From: JBPCOB01 sp051000715
Lineage (GTDB): Bacteria; Actinomycetota; Actinomycetes; JALYNC01
Assembly: GCA_051000715.1 (NCBI GenBank)
Contig: JBPCOB010000038.1
Coordinates: 1 to 32,956, forward strand
Direction: 5' to 3'
DNA: 32,956 nt
Shown: positions 14,033-21,417 of the stretch, one piece after another
Position numbering within the stretch: the first letter of the stretch is position 1
Layout of the letters: every line of letters begins with the position of its first letter
The notes under the pieces: model-generated
What the model was told of the DNA's origin: nothing
Seen by the model: the letters and a program-made list of their open reading frames with translations, nothing else
Database searches by the model: none
Translations under genes and position numbers: made by a program

Positions 14033-15433
14033 ATGCGACCTCGATCGCGGCGACGTCGACCCGGCTGGCCCCGGCGCAACCGGTCGCTGCGCCAGCGCAT
14101 TCTCGCCGGGATCCTCGGCGTGACCGCGCTCGCGGTGCTGCTGTTCGCGGTGCCACTCGCGGCCGCCACCGGCCAGCTCTACCGCGGCGAGAAACTGGCG
14201 CGGCTCCAGGCTGATGCGACCCGGATCGTGGCGCGGGTGCCCGACAACCCGATCACCGCGACCAGCCCGGCCACGTTGCCCAGCGTGCTGCCGCGCGACA
14301 CGATCGTCGGTCTCTACACCCCGGCCGGTGACCTCGCCGCCGGAAGGGGGCCGGCTCGGTCGGCCCTTGCGGCCGCCGGCAGCGATGGCCGCCTCCATGA
14401 GGGCAGCGAGAACGGGCAGCTGACAGTGGCCGTGCCCGTCCCATCGGACCGCGACATCGTGGCGATCGTCCGAGCCGCCGTTCCCACTCGCACCGTCACC
14501 CATCGCACCTACCGCAGCTGGGTCGCCATGGGCCTGCTGGGCCTGGCGGTCATGGGGGTTGCGGCGTTGCTCGCCCGCCGGCAGGCGCAGCGCATCGCGG
14601 ATCCGTTGGAGCGACTCACCGCCAGCGCCCGCGCGCTCGGAGACGGGAACTTCGCGGTTTCAGCCCAGCACTCGGGGATCGCGGAGGCGGACGCGGCCAG
14701 CCAGGCGCTCCAGGCTACGGCCGGTCGGATCGGTCGGCTGCTCGAGCGCGAGCGCGCCTTCAGTGCGGACGCCTCGCATCAACTTCGTACGCCGCTGACC
14801 GGCCTGCTGCTGGGTCTGGAGTCGGCTCTGGACCGGCCGAACGCGGACCTGCGTGCGGCCGTGCAGGAGGCGATCGGCCGAGGTCGGCAGCTTCAGGACA
14901 CCATCGGCGACCTGCTGTCCCTGCGCCGCGACACCGGTGAGCGAGCGCCCAGCATCGACGTGGGCCTGGAGATTTCGGCGGCAGCGGATCGCTGGATCTC
15001 ACAGTTCCAGCGCCAGCAGCGCCGGGTTCGGGTCAACGTGTCGCAGGGACTGCCGCCGGTTGCCGCCTCGGCGGCGGCGGTGCGACAGGTGCTCGACGTC
15101 CTGCTGGGCAATGCACTCGAGCACGGCGGCGGGCTGGTGACCCTGTCCGCTCATGACCTCGGTGCCGGCGTGGCGGTCGAGGTGGGCGATGAAGGCGGCG
15201 GTCTGGCCGGTGATCCTGAGGCCGCCTTCGGCCGGCGTTCGCCACAGGCACACGGGCACGGCATCGGCCTGGCCCTGGCACGCTCCCTGACCGAGGCGGA
15301 AGGCGGCCGGCTGGTGGTCCGTCGGGCGGCACCGCATCCGGTCTTCGCCGTGTTGCTTCCGGCAGCCGAGTCGGTGGTGGCTTCCGCCGGCGTCAGCCGC
15401 GGCGCCGGTCAGGATTCGACCTCGAAGCGGTAG
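14033..15433 (+). CDS. Membrane sensor histidine kinase, convergent with its probable regulator
   Basis: A 466-residue kinase. A very basic N terminus precedes TM1 (about 24-46). The outer loop is about 50-160 and TM2 about 162-182, followed by HAMP. The acceptor is His249 in ADASHQLRTPLTGLLLGLE. The ATPase domain has an N box (VLLGNALEHGGG), G1 (VGDEGGGL) and G2 (GHGIGLALARSL). ATG 14033 follows GGGGGAG with 8-nt spacing. Unusually for a two-component pair, the only nearby regulator lies on the opposite strand and the two genes overlap at their 3' ends by 25 nt. The stimulus is unknown; the flanking wall peptidases and deacetylase suggest envelope sensing. Confidence 0.93.
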   Translation: MRPRSRRRRPGWPRRNRSLRQRILAGILGVTALAVLLFAVPLAAATGQLYRGEKLARLQADATRIVARVPDNPITATSPATLPSVLPRDTIVGLYTPAGDLAAGRGPARSALAAAGSDGRLHEGSENGQLTVAVPVPSDRDIVAIVRAAVPTRTVTHRTYRSWVAMGLLGLAVMGVAALLARRQAQRIADPLERLTASARALGDGNFAVSAQHSGIAEADAASQALQATAGRIGRLLERERAFSADASHQLRTPLTGLLLGLESALDRPNADLRAAVQEAIGRGRQLQDTIGDLLSLRRDTGERAPSIDVGLEISAAADRWISQFQRQQRRVRVNVSQGLPPVAASAAAVRQVLDVLLGNALEHGGGLVTLSAHDLGAGVAVEVGDEGGGLAGDPEAAFGRRSPQAHGHGIGLALARSLTEAEGGRLVVRRAAPHPVFAVLLPAAESVVASAGVSRGAGQDSTSKR

Positions 15434-16098
15434 CCGTGCCCTCGAAGCGTGGTGATCCGATCCGCGCTCTCGCCGCAGTCGGCCAGCTTGCGCCGTACGG
15501 CGCAGACATGCACGTCCAGTGTCTTGGTGGAACCGAACCAGTTCTCGTCCCACACGTCGGACATCAGCCGCTCCCTCGACACGACCCGGCCGGCCTCGGC
15601 GACCAGGATCGCGAGCAGGTCGAACTCCTTCGGCCGCAAGCTCAGCTCGGCTCCGTCGAACGAGGCCCGTCGAGCAGTCACGTTGAGGCGTAGCCGCCCG
15701 GCCACGATCTCCTCCGGGCCGTCCGATGTCGTACGCCGGCGCAGGTGCGCCCGCAACCGGGCGAGCAGCTCCGCCAGCCGGAACGGCTTGGTCAGGTAGT
15801 CGTCCGCCCCGGCGTCCAGCGCCACGATGACTTCGAACTCGGCCGTGCGGGCAGTCAGTACGACGATGATCGTGAGCGGGAGCCGTTCCCGGAGTTGTCG
15901 GCAGAGGGCCACCCCGTCGACGTCGGGCAGCCCGAGATCGAGAAGGATGAGGTCGGGGGCCTGCTCGTCCGTCGAGGCCAGCGCGTCGGCGCCCGTCCGG
16001 ACCCACTGGGTGCGGAAGCCGTAGCCGGTCAGAGCCTGGCGGAGGTCGGACCCGATCGCGTCGTCGTCCTCGACGACGAGCAGGCGGGTCAGGTCCAC
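15409..16098 (-). CDS. OmpR-family response regulator
   Basis: A 229-residue regulator. Receiver: VEDDD at 9-13, phospho-acceptor Asp54 in LILLDLGLPD, LTARTAE and TKPF. DNA-binding domain: LRPKEFDLLAIL, VSRERLMSDVWDENWFG and TTLRGHGYRFEVES. The GTG at 16098 has no clear ribosome site but lies 9 nt after the deacetylase stop, so both are probably read from one message. The 3' end overlaps the kinase gene by 25 nt on the other strand. It is the likely partner of that kinase. Confidence 0.92.
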   Translation of the reverse strand: MDLTRLLVVEDDDAIGSDLRQALTGYGFRTQWVRTGADALASTDEQAPDLILLDLGLPDVDGVALCRQLRERLPLTIIVVLTARTAEFEVIVALDAGADDYLTKPFRLAELLARLRAHLRRRTTSDGPEEIVAGRLRLNVTARRASFDGAELSLRPKEFDLLAILVAEAGRVVSRERLMSDVWDENWFGSTKTLDVHVCAVRRKLADCGESADRITTLRGHGYRFEVES

Positions 16099-16107
16099 CT
16101 GGCCAGA

Positions 16108-16869
16108 CTACGGAGCGAGAAGGGCGCCGACCGTGACCGCCCGCAGGCCCTGGGAGCGCAGGCCGTCGATGATTCCCGGTAGCGCGGCGACCGTTCCGGC
16201 GTGGCCGAGATGCAGGCTGACGATCGATCCGGGGCGGACGGCGGCGAGCGTGCGTTCGCGTACGGCGGCCGCGCCGGGGTCGGCGTAGTCGCGCGGGTCC
16301 ACGTCGTAGGACAGCGAGGTGCGATAGCCGGCCCGGCCGGCCTGCGCGGCGATGAGTGGCGTGGCGTGCGGCGTACCAGACGGACGGAACCAGCGGCCCC
16401 GGGTCCCGGTAAGCCGCTGGAGCACCCGGGCGCAGCCGTCGATCTCGCCGTAACAGGCGGCGGCGTCAAGCCGGCGCAGCGGCGGATGGGTGAGCGTGTG
16501 GTTACCCAACTCGTGGCCGCCGTCGAGGATCCGGCGGGCCATGGCGGGGTTGACCTCGAGCCAGCTGCCAACCGCCAAGACCGTGATCCGCGCCCCGGCT
16601 CGCTGCACCTCGTCGAGAAGTCCGATCGCCAGCTTCAGGTCACCTGCGCCATGAAACGTCAGCGCGACGGCGTCCGCGCTGCGCGGCCCGTGTGCAATCT
16701 CCGCTGCCGACTCGCCGCGTCCGACAGCGGTCGGTGTCTGCGTCGTTCCAGCGCCGGATCCTTGGTGAACAGTCGGCGCCGGATGTGTTAGTGGGCTGGA
16801 CCGAGGCCGTGCAGCAGAGCAGCCGGCGGTGAGCGCCAGAGCCAGCACGGTACGGCGGGTGAGCAACAT
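16108..16869 (-). CDS. Lipoprotein of the polysaccharide deacetylase (NodB) family with altered motif 1
   Basis: A 253-residue protein with a type II signal peptide and lipobox LTAG-Cys17. The NodB fold follows. The usual TFDDGP is TFHGAGD (71-77), so His73 and Gly74 replace the catalytic and metal-binding aspartates. NHTLTH keeps the metal-binding His124 and His128. RPPYG is RPSGT, and a YDVDPRDY strand and SLHLGH follow. I recall a group of actinomycete deacetylase-like proteins sharing TFHGxGD, so this may be a family trait rather than damage; that needs a search. It may bind sugar or use altered catalysis. It is read from a probable leaderless promoter and followed closely by the response regulator. 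Confidence 0.85.
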   Translation of the reverse strand: MLLTRRTVLALALTAGCSAARPRSSPLTHPAPTVHQGSGAGTTQTPTAVGRGESAAEIAHGPRSADAVALTFHGAGDLKLAIGLLDEVQRAGARITVLAVGSWLEVNPAMARRILDGGHELGNHTLTHPPLRRLDAAACYGEIDGCARVLQRLTGTRGRWFRPSGTPHATPLIAAQAGRAGYRTSLSYDVDPRDYADPGAAAVRERTLAAVRPGSIVSLHLGHAGTVAALPGIIDGLRSQGLRAVTVGALLAP

Positions 16870-16875
16870 GGCACC

Positions 16876-16903
16876 ACGCTAGTTCTGTTTGCCGGGAGGT
16901 CAG
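16876..16903 (-). promoter_or_regulatory. Probable leaderless promoter of the deacetylase-regulator operon
   Basis: On the minus strand CTGACC (16903-16898), a 16-nt spacer and TAGCGT (16881-16876) end 6 nt before the ATG at 16869. Transcription should start at the ATG itself. There is no Shine-Dalgarno. Confidence 0.5.
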
Positions 16904-17139
16904 CAGAGGGGAGTCGGCTTCCTAGCCAGCCTTTGCACGATCTTTCCGGACTGTGACCAGTCTCCTCGATGCGGCACCGCCCGAGTGGATGCCGACGACC
17001 GGCGCAAGTCCGCTAGGGTACAGCTTCTGGGCGGACACAAGCCCCCAGGCGTTCGTGGCATTCACGCCGATGGCCTGCCGTGATCTCCTCCACCAGTCCC
17101 CGCGTTGGTGAGTGCGACGGCGTTTAGCGGCTGTCGAAG
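16904..17139. other. Intergenic region before the polysaccharide locus
   Basis: No gene is visible. A -10-like TAGGGT (17014-17019) lies in the loop of a weak stem (GTCCGC 17008-17013 with GCGGAC 17031-17036) and could start the glycosyltransferase operon with a leader of about 115 nt. No good -35 precedes it. I see no known riboswitch. Confidence 0.3.
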
Positions 17140-17700
17140 TTGGATCAACCCTGGAGGCGTCTCATCACTTCCGAGCAGAACCAGGCCGGGGCCGCCGCGG
17201 AGTCGACGCAGGATGGCCTCGTCGGCCAACTTGGTGAAGGGCGCTGGCCGCACCGGGTGCTGATGGTCTGCTCGTCGGGCGGCCACCTAGTGCAGTTGGC
17301 GCGGCTTCGGCCGTGGTGGGAGGGCCGCGAGCGGGCATGGGTGACCTTTCCCGGGCCGGACTCGGAGTCCCTTCTCGCCGGCGAGACGATCCACGTCGCC
17401 CACTACCCCACCACCCGCAATGCGGCGAACGCGCTACGGAACCTGCGGCTCGCGGTCGAGCTGTTGCGGCGTTACAAGCCGGACGTCGTGCTCTCCACAG
17501 GCGCCGGAGTGGCGTTCCCGTTCTTCGTCATAGCGCGTGCCCGCGGAATTCGTACCGTTTATCTGGAGGTCTTCGACCGCGTGGACCTGGCCACACTCAC
17601 CGGCAGGCTCTGCTACCCGATATCCGACCTCTTCCTGCTCCAGTGGCCCGAGCAGCAGCTCGTGTATCCGCGCGGGCGGGTCATCGGGAGCGTCTTCTGA
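17140..17700 (+). CDS. Alg14/PssD-like glycosyltransferase subunit
   Basis: A protein of up to 186 residues. The recognisable domain starts at RVLMVCSSGGHLVQL (SSGGH motif) and continues with STGAGVAFPFFVIARARG and EVFDRVDLATLTGR. Alg14-like subunits anchor and activate a separate Alg13-like catalytic subunit, together adding a sugar (in rhizobial PssD/PssE, glucuronate) to a lipid-linked acceptor at the inner membrane face. The start is uncertain: TTG 17140 gives the longest frame, while GTG 17260 or ATG 17266 would start at the conserved domain. GGAGG at 17153-17157 has no standard start at the right distance. Its stop overlaps the next start (TGATG). Confidence 0.85.
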   Translation: MDQPWRRLITSEQNQAGAAAESTQDGLVGQLGEGRWPHRVLMVCSSGGHLVQLARLRPWWEGRERAWVTFPGPDSESLLAGETIHVAHYPTTRNAANALRNLRLAVELLRRYKPDVVLSTGAGVAFPFFVIARARGIRTVYLEVFDRVDLATLTGRLCYPISDLFLLQWPEQQLVYPRGRVIGSVF

Positions 17701-18245
17701 TGGCCGCCTCCGAAGTCGCACCTGCGCTGGTACTAGTGACGGTCGGGACGGACCACCACCCGTTCGACCGGCTCGTGGACTGGGTGGACCGTTGGCTCAC
17801 GGACACCACACATGCGGTCCGCTGCGTCGTACAGCACGGAACAAGTCGGACACCGTCCGTCGCGCAGGGCCAGCCGAAGTTCGCCTATACCGACCTGCAA
17901 CGGCTGGTCGCGGAGGCGCACGTCGTGGTGTGCCACGGGGGTCCCGGCACGATCATGGACAGTCGGCAGGTCGGGCTCACCCCGATCGTGGTTCCACGCC
18001 GGCACGACCTCGGTGAGCATGTCGACAACCACCAGGTGAGGTTCACCCGCCGCATCGCCGAGTCCGGCCTCGTTCGGTTGGCGGAGACAGAGCTGCGGTT
18101 CCGTGAGCTCGTAGAGAGCTCGCTTGCCGATCCGCGGCCGCCTCTGCCGTCCCCACGAGCGGTGAACGCCGAGACCGTGCTCCGGTTCGCCGAGGAGCTC
18201 GCCGAGCTGGGGCCGCGTCGTGTTCGGCGGCTCACCCGCCGGTGA
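17700..18245 (+). CDS. Alg13/PssE-like glycosyltransferase subunit (GT28 C-terminal)
   Basis: A 181-residue protein beginning at the ATG that shares bases with the preceding stop. It shows VTVGTDHHPFDRLVDWVDRW, VVQHGTS, the nucleotide-sugar-binding VVVCHGGPGTIMDS, GLTPIVVPRRHDLGEHVDNHQ and a C-terminal helix. This is the UDP-sugar-binding half of a split GT28 enzyme; with the preceding gene it forms a complete transferase that would extend a lipid-linked sugar early in repeat-unit assembly. It is convergent with the next gene, with only 21 nt between stops. Confidence 0.88.
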   Translation: MAASEVAPALVLVTVGTDHHPFDRLVDWVDRWLTDTTHAVRCVVQHGTSRTPSVAQGQPKFAYTDLQRLVAEAHVVVCHGGPGTIMDSRQVGLTPIVVPRRHDLGEHVDNHQVRFTRRIAESGLVRLAETELRFRELVESSLADPRPPLPSPRAVNAETVLRFAEELAELGPRRVRRLTRR

Positions 18246-18266
18246 GACGGACAGAGCCCCGTGCCG

Positions 18267-19283
18267 TCAGTCGATCGGGCGCCGTCCTCCCGACCGGATA
18301 GCAGCGACGGCCCGGTGCCGCCGGCCCCGGATGCGGCCGGCGTAGCCGTAGGTCAGGAGCAGCGGCGCCGTTATCGCGGATACCACCAGGCGCTTCCCTC
18401 GAGGCATCGCCTGCCGCCACGCGTCGTCGACCTTGAGCCGGATCGGACCGACCCTTAGCCGCATGGGATTGCCGTCGACGGTGTGGTGCGTGCCCAGCTC
18501 GAGCGTTTGACCGCCCTCCTCGGAGCGAGAGGTGCCGTGCTCGGCGGTCGGCGTGGGCTCAATGCCGGCATGACGCAGGATCTGCGGCAGGACCGTTGCC
18601 GGATCCGCGACCAGATCTTCGTAGCGGATCCGCCGGTAGCGCATGCCGGTCGCCCGCAGAGCTTGGGCCATCGCGTTGTAGAAGAGGTAGCGAAGCGAAC
18701 CGCCGGCGGTGCCGTAGCGGATCATGAGGTCGCCGCTGCCGTCCGGGCGCTGGACGTGCTTCTGCCAGGAGTGCATGACCCCCCTGCTGTCGCGCACCAG
18801 GTGCAACGCGGCGGTGGGCACGCCAGCACTGCGGAGCAACATCCCGTGGGTAGCCAGCTTCGAGGAGTCGACCACCACCGTCGCGCCCGACACAGTCATG
18901 ATCCCGCGATAGAGCCTGCGTAACATCTCGTGGTACTCGGCGCGATCGTGACGGATTCCGCTGCCGTGAGTCCTCCGCAGGACGAGGGCCGGCGCCATCC
19001 ACGCGCGGTCCAGCCGATCGCGTAGGGCGGCGGCGCGGACGCCGTCGAACGACTGCCAGCCGCCGAAGCTCTCGTCGCCCACCGCAACCCAGAACTCACA
19101 CTGTGAGAACGGCTTGCCGCAACCACAGAGGCGGTCCTCGAGGCACCCGCGGTGCCAAAGCTCCCGGATCTCGCCGACGGACACCACCCCGGGGGTGTCG
19201 CCGAGCATCCGGTCGAGCAGGGTGCTGCCGCTTCGCCCCCAGCCGGCGATGAACAGCACCTGCGGGAGCTCCGAAACGGTCAC
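18267..19283 (-). CDS. PAPS-dependent sulfotransferase (paralogue A)
   Basis: A 338-residue sulfotransferase. The 5'-phosphosulfate loop is GWGRSGSTLL (14-23). The 3'-phosphate element is VVVDSSK (137-142) with HLVRDSRG (161-168). A cysteine-rich insert CGCGKPFSQCEFW (Cys53, Cys55, Cys62) could bind metal or form a disulfide. The C-terminal motif GNPMRLRVGPIRLKVDDAW is shared with the protein at 22788. The end is hydrophobic (AITAPLLLTYGYAG), so it may sit at the membrane. The GTG at 19283 follows AGGA with 8-nt spacing. It lies 66 nt after the Wzz-like gene in the same direction, which ties it to polysaccharide assembly. The acceptor sugar is unknown. Confidence 0.9.
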   Translation of the reverse strand: MTVSELPQVLFIAGWGRSGSTLLDRMLGDTPGVVSVGEIRELWHRGCLEDRLCGCGKPFSQCEFWVAVGDESFGGWQSFDGVRAAALRDRLDRAWMAPALVLRRTHGSGIRHDRAEYHEMLRRLYRGIMTVSGATVVVDSSKLATHGMLLRSAGVPTAALHLVRDSRGVMHSWQKHVQRPDGSGDLMIRYGTAGGSLRYLFYNAMAQALRATGMRYRRIRYEDLVADPATVLPQILRHAGIEPTPTAEHGTSRSEEGGQTLELGTHHTVDGNPMRLRVGPIRLKVDDAWRQAMPRGKRLVVSAITAPLLLTYGYAGRIRGRRHRAVAAIRSGGRRPID

Positions 19284-19349
19284 CGAAAGGTCCTGTCCGG
19301 CGATGCTGGCGGCACCGTGCAGGCTGCCGGAAGATGCTGGGAGTCCCGC

Positions 19350-21029
19350 TCAGCTGATCCAGTCATCCTTCGCCTGATACGCGACGTTGGTCTCGATGGC
19401 GGCCGACCCGCTACCCACGATGGCGTGCGGCCTCTCACGGGTGGGCGGGATGGCGACCGGCGCGGTAGGGGCGGCGGGCCGCCAGACCCGACCGCCGGTG
19501 AGCACGATCGTCCGCACCAGCGGCGAGCCAACCGCGGCCAGGTGCTCCGCGGCGGCGGCCAGGGCGCTGCGGCGGGTGACCTGGTCGACCACGGTGATGA
19601 GCACTAGGTCGGCGGTGGCCGCCAGGGCCAGACCGTCGGCACCGGCCAGCAGCGGCGGCGCGTCGACCAGGAGAATGTGGCTCCGCTGCAGCAGCAGCCG
19701 GACCAGGTCCAGCGCTGCGTTGGTGCGGAGCGCCCCGGGCGGCAGATCTCCAAAGGGCACCACGTGCAGCGCCGTGCCGGCGTAGCCGGAACTGCCCAGG
19801 CCGGCCGCGGGCGCCCGGCCTGCCAGCGCGTCGGCGAAGGAGGCCGGGGGGCCGGAAACGTCCCCGTCGGCGAAGGTGACCGGCGAGCCGGCACCGTCGG
19901 CGGCGGCGACCGTGGCCGGGTCCAGCCGGGTCAGCAGCGTCACCGAGGTGCCGGTCTGCGCCAGCGCCGCGGCCAGGTTGACCGCCACCACCGGAGAGGC
20001 CGGCTCGGCATCAGCGCTGGTGACGACCACCAGGGCGTTGGCAGCCGTTAGCTGAGCCCGCACGTGCTCGCTGGCCCGGCCGAAGGCGGCCGTCACGGGC
20101 GCGCCAGGGTCGGCGATGAGCAGCCCCCCCGCGCCGCCCCGGCGGGCACCGCGGGACTTCATCGGGATTGTCTCCAGCACCGTCGGACGCATCGCGGCTC
20201 CGGCGGCCCGGGAGAAGAAGAACCGGTTGCTCATCCGGTCGCGCACGAAGGCCAGAATCAGCCCGAGCAGCAACCCCAGCAGCAGCCCGGCCGGCAGCAC
20301 CAGGCCCGCGCGCGGCGAGGCGGCCAGCTGCTGGGCCGGCGGCGGAGTGCTGATCAGGGAGCCGACGTCGACGGTGGCCAGCGATAGCCGGGTCAGCGTT
20401 GTGCGAAGTGAGGAGATCTGGTTGACCGCGATCGACTCGGACGGGGTCTGCGGCGCCGTCGGGTCGGTCTTCTTGGCCTCCAGCTCGGCCAGCTGGGACT
20501 CCAGCGCCTTGATCTGGGTGGATAGAGTCTGCTGGGCCCGGGTCAACGAGGACTGGGCCGCGGCTTGCCGGCGCGCCAGGTACGCGGTGGCGAAGGTGAG
20601 CGCGACGTTGCGGCTCATGGCGGCGGCGTGGTCGGCGTAGGTGAAGGTCAGCGTGGTGGCGCCGACGGTGCCCGGGCTGACCTGCAGCTGCGGCAGTAGC
20701 TGCGCCGACGTCGCGGCTAGGTGCAGCTTGGTCCGCACGTCGTTGGCCACTGCGTCGGAGGCCGCTACGCGCTGCTCGGTGGCGATGTCGACGCTCTTGC
20801 CGCTGGGCGAACTGGTCGCCGTCCAGTCGGTCACCACCGGCTTTACCAGCACCGTCGCCGCCGCGTGGTAGGTCTTGGGCGCCAGCAGCAGGTAACCCAG
20901 CGCCAGCGCCAGGCACGCCGCCACGGTGATTGCGACCGTCCAGCGCCGCCGGGCGAGAATGCGCAGGTACTCGCGGGCGTCGATGCCCGAGCTCTCCGTG
21001 TCCTGCGGCTCGGCGCCGGGCATGGTCAT
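19350..21029 (-). CDS. Wzz-like polysaccharide co-polymerase with a degenerate kinase-like domain
   Basis: A 559-residue protein. TM1 about 32-51 follows a short cytoplasmic part (DAREYLRILARRRW, typical of Wzz). The periplasmic section includes a coiled coil at about 155-188, and TM2 is at about 243-263 with the preceding Pro-rich segment. A cytoplasmic BY-kinase-like domain follows, but its Walker A position reads VTSADAEPASPVVAVNLA (336-353) and lacks the GKT/S lysine. Walker B-like HILLVDAPPLL keeps Asp456. There is no C-terminal tyrosine cluster. It should set chain length or export with Wzy without autophosphorylation. ATG 21029 follows GGAG. A sulfotransferase gene follows. Confidence 0.9.
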   Translation of the reverse strand: MTMPGAEPQDTESSGIDAREYLRILARRRWTVAITVAACLALALGYLLLAPKTYHAAATVLVKPVVTDWTATSSPSGKSVDIATEQRVAASDAVANDVRTKLHLAATSAQLLPQLQVSPGTVGATTLTFTYADHAAAMSRNVALTFATAYLARRQAAAQSSLTRAQQTLSTQIKALESQLAELEAKKTDPTAPQTPSESIAVNQISSLRTTLTRLSLATVDVGSLISTPPPAQQLAASPRAGLVLPAGLLLGLLLGLILAFVRDRMSNRFFFSRAAGAAMRPTVLETIPMKSRGARRGGAGGLLIADPGAPVTAAFGRASEHVRAQLTAANALVVVTSADAEPASPVVAVNLAAALAQTGTSVTLLTRLDPATVAAADGAGSPVTFADGDVSGPPASFADALAGRAPAAGLGSSGYAGTALHVVPFGDLPPGALRTNAALDLVRLLLQRSHILLVDAPPLLAGADGLALAATADLVLITVVDQVTRRSALAAAAEHLAAVGSPLVRTIVLTGGRVWRPAAPTAPVAIPPTRERPHAIVGSGSAAIETNVAYQAKDDWIS

Positions 21030-21417
21030 GGCAACTCCGGTGGTTTGATCGTCCACGACGACACTTATGGTCGCCGGCCCAATCGAGCAGCCTCGCGGCC
21101 CGGAAGGTCGGCTCTTGCTGTAACGACGGAACCGGTACGGCGACACGGGCAGCCCGTGCGGCAAGTACCAGAGCGCTTGCTACCTCAGCCACTCTATCCG
21201 ACCCGCGCCGACGGAACCGCCGCGTCGCCAGCCCACGCCGGGCCACCACCACTGCGCGGAAGGATGCCGGATAGCCTGCCTTAACTGCAATGGCGCTCCT
21301 TGCGTTCGGTTCTCACGACGAGTACCGTGGGGGGTCGGCCACTGGGATCGCAGAACATCGCGAGCGATCGCGCCGTAGAAGCAGCACCCTCGCTGACAAA
21401 CATCGCTGGAGTTGAGC
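21030..21417. other. Long divergent intergenic region between the Wzz-like and beta-propeller genes
   Basis: 388 nt without a convincing gene. It contains the candidate plus-strand promoter at 21300-21328 and must also hold the promoter for the Wzz-like gene, for which I see only a weak TAAGTG-type -10 near 21065. A short GC-rich stem (CACGG/CCGTG near 21144-21158) is unremarkable. Confidence 0.5.
21300..21328 (+). promoter_or_regulatory. Candidate promoter of the propeller-sulfotransferase-wzy operon
   Basis: TTGCGT (21300-21305), exactly 17 nt and TACCGT (21323-21328) resemble the housekeeping promoter. The leader to the ATG at 21418 would be about 83 nt, with GGAG at 21408-21411 as ribosome site. 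Confidence 0.45.

Noticed and set aside
17008..17036. Possible riboswitch or attenuator before the Alg14-like gene
   Set aside because: Only a 6-bp stem with a 17-nt loop is visible, and no known riboswitch core can be recognised.
18600..18632. Two copies of CGGATCCG 25 nt apart
   Set aside because: They lie inside sulfotransferase A coding sequence and each is a short self-palindrome expected by chance in GC-rich DNA.
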